A DNA stretch of 35,265 nt from Desulfobacterota bacterium AH_259_B03_O07 (GTDB lineage Bacteria; Desulfobacterota_D; UBA1144; Nemesobacterales; CSP1-2). Position 1 is the first letter of the stretch; the number at the start of each line of letters is the position of its first letter. Both the position numbers and the translations under genes were made by a program. Location: the NCBI GenBank assembly GCA_027717645.1, contig JALLOG010000019.1, positions 1 through 35,265 on the forward strand, in the 5' to 3' direction. The notes below the pieces were generated by a model. It was given only the letters and a program-made list of their open reading frames with translations. It did no database searches and was not told the origin of the DNA. Positions 33,184 to 35,265 of the stretch are shown here, in pieces.

Positions 33184-34959
33184 ATGTCGGAATCCTTACA
33201 ATCTATAATATCGTCATTAAGTCCGCTTGATTGGCTAATCGTCATATCGTATCTCGTTTTGTCTCTTTTAATAGGTGCCTACTTCACTAAGCGAGCTAGT
33301 AAAAGCATGGTTTCTTATTTCGTATCCGATAGAAATCTCCCTTGGTGGATACTTGGTACTTCAATGGTTGCAACTACATTCGCTACAGATACTCCTCTTG
33401 TTGTGACTGGCTGGATTCGTACGGATGGAATATGGAAAAATTGGTTTTGGTGGAATTACATCTTTAGTCACGTGTTTATAGTCTTTGTATTTTCTCGGCT
33501 TTGGAGAAGAGCTGAGGTGATCACGGATAATGAACTTATTGAACTTCGTTACAGTGGAAAGCCGGCTGCATTTCTTAGAGGTTTTAAAGCATTTTATTTT
33601 TCCACTATATTCAACTTCGTTGTTATGGGTTGGGTTATAAGTGCTATGGTTAAGGTTTTTAAGGTATTTTTTGGTTTCGAAACAACAATCGCTATTATCA
33701 TTTGCATATCAATTGCTTTTCTATACACGATGATGTCAGGGTTATGGGGTGTAGCAGTGACAGATTTTTTGCAGTATTTCATAGCTCTAATAGGCACGAT
33801 TATACTCGCGTGGGTTGTTATTGGCTCCCCAGAGATTGGAGGATTTCAAGGCTTTATCGAAAAACTTAAGGGTATTGATAGTCATACGTCGTTTTTTATG
33901 ACGCCTTCCGAAGGGGTTCCCGTAAGCGAGGGGTTTTGGAATTCTAGTTTCTTTGTCTTCCTGGTTTATGTTTCCATTATATGGTGGTCTTCTCATAATG
34001 CTGATGGTGGAGGATATTTTATTCAAAGGTTATGTTCTGCAAGAAATGAGCGTCATGCATTGTTAGGAACGGCTTGGTTTTCCCTGAACCATTATGTTGT
34101 TCGTCTCTGGCCGTGGGTTTTAGTAGCAATTGCCTCCCTTTTAATTTATCCCACAGCTAAACCGACAGGGGGAGATCAAGAAGCTATGTATTTAGTAGTT
34201 GTTAATGACTTCTTAGGGCCTGGTCTTAAGGGTTTATTGTTGGTATCATTTCTCGCTGCATTTATGTCTACTTTGTCTACTCAACTAAATTGGGGGACCT
34301 CTTACATTATAAATGATATATATAGGAGGTTTATCAATAGGGCTGCAAATGAAAGTCATTACGTTTTTGTTTCGAGAATATGTACTTTAATTCTGACGCT
34401 GGTTGCAGGGTATTTTGCTTTTCATATCAAAAATATAGGCAAGGCATGGATTCTCCTTTGGGCTATGAGTGCCGGAGTTGGATTAGTACTAGTTTTTAGA
34501 TGGTTTTGGTGGAGGATCAACGCATGGTCGGAGATAGCTGCTCTCGCTTCATCATTGATTACTATTTTTTCTCTGATTCTATATACAAGGTTTCAGAATG
34601 TTTCTCTTGAGCTCAAGCATCAAATCATAGTTGTTCCCGTGGCCATATTCAGTTGGGTAACAGTTACATATCTTACTAATCCTGAGCCGAGGGACACGTT
34701 ACTTAATTTCTACAATAGGGTTCGTCCATGGGGTTTTTGGGGACCCGTAAGGGAGATGAATCCGGTAGTGAAGTCACCGCCATTCGTTCCGGTTCTGATA
34801 AATTGGGTTCTGGGTGTTAGTTTCCTATTCTTTGCTATGGTTGGTGTAGGTAAACTTTTATTGGGATCTCCATTCGTTGGTTTAGCTATGATTGTAGTAT
34901 CACTATTCTCAGCGATTTTGATTTATTTGAGATTGAAAAGGGAGTTTAGTGAGAATTAG
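33184..34959 (+). CDS. Sodium:solute symporter (SSS/SLC5 family)
   Basis: A 591-aa transporter with about 13-14 TM helices and SSS marks: an N-terminal YLVLSLLIGAYFTKRASKS, a YFVSDRNLPWWILGTSMVATTFATDTPL segment (TM2 region), AFLYTMMSGLWGVAVTDFLQY, and LLLVSFLAAFMSTLSTQLNWGTSY near the sodium site. It starts 8 bp after nagZ with no clear Shine-Dalgarno, so it is probably translated from the same mRNA. Substrates of the family include sugars, sialic acid and amino acids. Position suggests anhydroMurNAc, MurNAc or a muropeptide, which is inference only. Confidence 0.9.
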   Translation: MSESLQSIISSLSPLDWLIVISYLVLSLLIGAYFTKRASKSMVSYFVSDRNLPWWILGTSMVATTFATDTPLVVTGWIRTDGIWKNWFWWNYIFSHVFIVFVFSRLWRRAEVITDNELIELRYSGKPAAFLRGFKAFYFSTIFNFVVMGWVISAMVKVFKVFFGFETTIAIIICISIAFLYTMMSGLWGVAVTDFLQYFIALIGTIILAWVVIGSPEIGGFQGFIEKLKGIDSHTSFFMTPSEGVPVSEGFWNSSFFVFLVYVSIIWWSSHNADGGGYFIQRLCSARNERHALLGTAWFSLNHYVVRLWPWVLVAIASLLIYPTAKPTGGDQEAMYLVVVNDFLGPGLKGLLLVSFLAAFMSTLSTQLNWGTSYIINDIYRRFINRAANESHYVFVSRICTLILTLVAGYFAFHIKNIGKAWILLWAMSAGVGLVLVFRWFWWRINAWSEIAALASSLITIFSLILYTRFQNVSLELKHQIIVVPVAIFSWVTVTYLTNPEPRDTLLNFYNRVRPWGFWGPVREMNPVVKSPPFVPVLINWVLGVSFLFFAMVGVGKLLLGSPFVGLAMIVVSLFSAILIYLRLKREFSEN

Positions 34960-35138
34960 TTTTTCATATACTTATATTTACAAATGTCTTTCAAACAAGA
35001 TCTATTATTCGGAATTATTGTACAAAAAATATTGGTAAAAATTACATTGATCTTAACTTGTGTCGAAAAATAAAGGCTTTCAAATCGCTTCAAATATGTT
35101 ATATATAAATTGATAATAAAACTATTTTTGAAAATGAA

Positions 35139-35265
35139 ATGGCAATAACTGTTAAGGTCTTAAAACAGCCGAAACTAAGTTTTCTGGAGAAGCTTTATTT
35201 TCCTCAAATCTTTAGTGGTTTAAAAATAACCATAAAGCATCTTTTTGGTGTTAAACCAATAACTG
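35139..35265 (+). CDS. nuoI: NADH-quinone oxidoreductase subunit I, 5' end only
   Basis: The last 42 codons before the window edge read MAITVKVLKQPKLSFLEKLY and continue GLKITIKHLFGVKP, the N-terminal pattern of NuoI (complex I ferredoxin-like subunit). The CxxCxxC iron-sulfur motifs lie beyond the edge. ATG 35139 is chosen because the ATG five bases earlier runs into a stop after four codons. The 179 bp before it are AT-rich and hold no gene. Whether other nuo genes follow cannot be seen. Confidence 0.8.
   Translation, partial: MAITVKVLKQPKLSFLEKLYFPQIFSGLKITIKHLFGVKPIT

Noticed and set aside
1-35265. CRISPR arrays, insertion sequences with transposase, prophage or rRNA
   Set aside because: No regularly spaced repeats, transposase motifs, phage genes or rRNA were seen on either strand.

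Overview
The window is AT-rich, gene-dense DNA from a Gram-negative (diderm) bacterium. Evidence for an outer membrane includes a phosphate-selective porin, a TolC-type channel, a second large outer-membrane barrel, an MCE/MlaD protein, and peptidoglycan recycling genes. LL-diaminopimelate aminotransferase (DapL), an ornithine-lipid-type acyltransferase pair and a NuoI start at the right edge fit a deltaproteobacterium-like or candidate-phylum lineage (Dadabacteria is one possibility). No rRNA is present, so that placement is a low-confidence guess.

Layout. 1-3.4 kb: a REP-like repeat, a MidA-type methyltransferase (-), then an OlsB-like N-acyltransferase and a PlsC-like acyltransferase (+). 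3.4-4.1 kb: a decayed B12-binding/radical-SAM remnant. 4.5-10.3 kb (+): dapL, a membrane GT2 glycosyltransferase, a TetR regulator with a visible operator followed by a second aminotransferase, a strong terminator, and an M48 lipoprotein protease. 10.4-19.9 kb (-): a phosphate block phoB-phoR-pstS-pstC-pstA-pstB-arsC-phoU. 20.1-21.5 kb (+): the divergent OprP-type porin. 21.7-24.7 kb: a metallophosphoesterase broken by one in-frame stop, an unrecognised 560-aa outer-membrane protein followed by two tandem terminators, and another coding remnant with an in-frame stop. 24.9-29.1 kb: tolC-like gene, purH (-), a lone MCE gene, and tRNA-Gly(CCC) (-). 29.2-35.0 kb (+): murQ, anmK, a GH3/nagZ gene split by an in-frame TGA, and a sodium:solute symporter, which together form a cell-wall sugar recycling cluster. 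35.1 kb to the edge: the start of nuoI.

How the genes work together. OprP would admit phosphate through the outer membrane, PstS would bind it and PstCAB would import it, with PhoU/PhoR/PhoB sensing and control. ArsC would detoxify arsenate that enters by the same route. Arrays of a CTTAACAA-like 8-mer repeated every 11 bp lie upstream of pstS and between phoB and oprP; they look like the PhoB binding sites of this lineage. The OlsB/PlsC pair would make a phosphorus-free lipid, which suits phosphate scarcity, but no such array precedes it. In the recycling cluster MurQ, AnmK and NagZ process anhydro-muropeptide sugars, and the adjacent symporter is a candidate importer in a window that has no AmpG.

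The strongest points for follow-up are the Pho-box arrays, the fused periplasmic domains of PstC and PstA, the single-TM PhoR, the symporter in the recycling cluster, the palindromic element at the anmK start, and the several genes broken by single stops or a frameshift.
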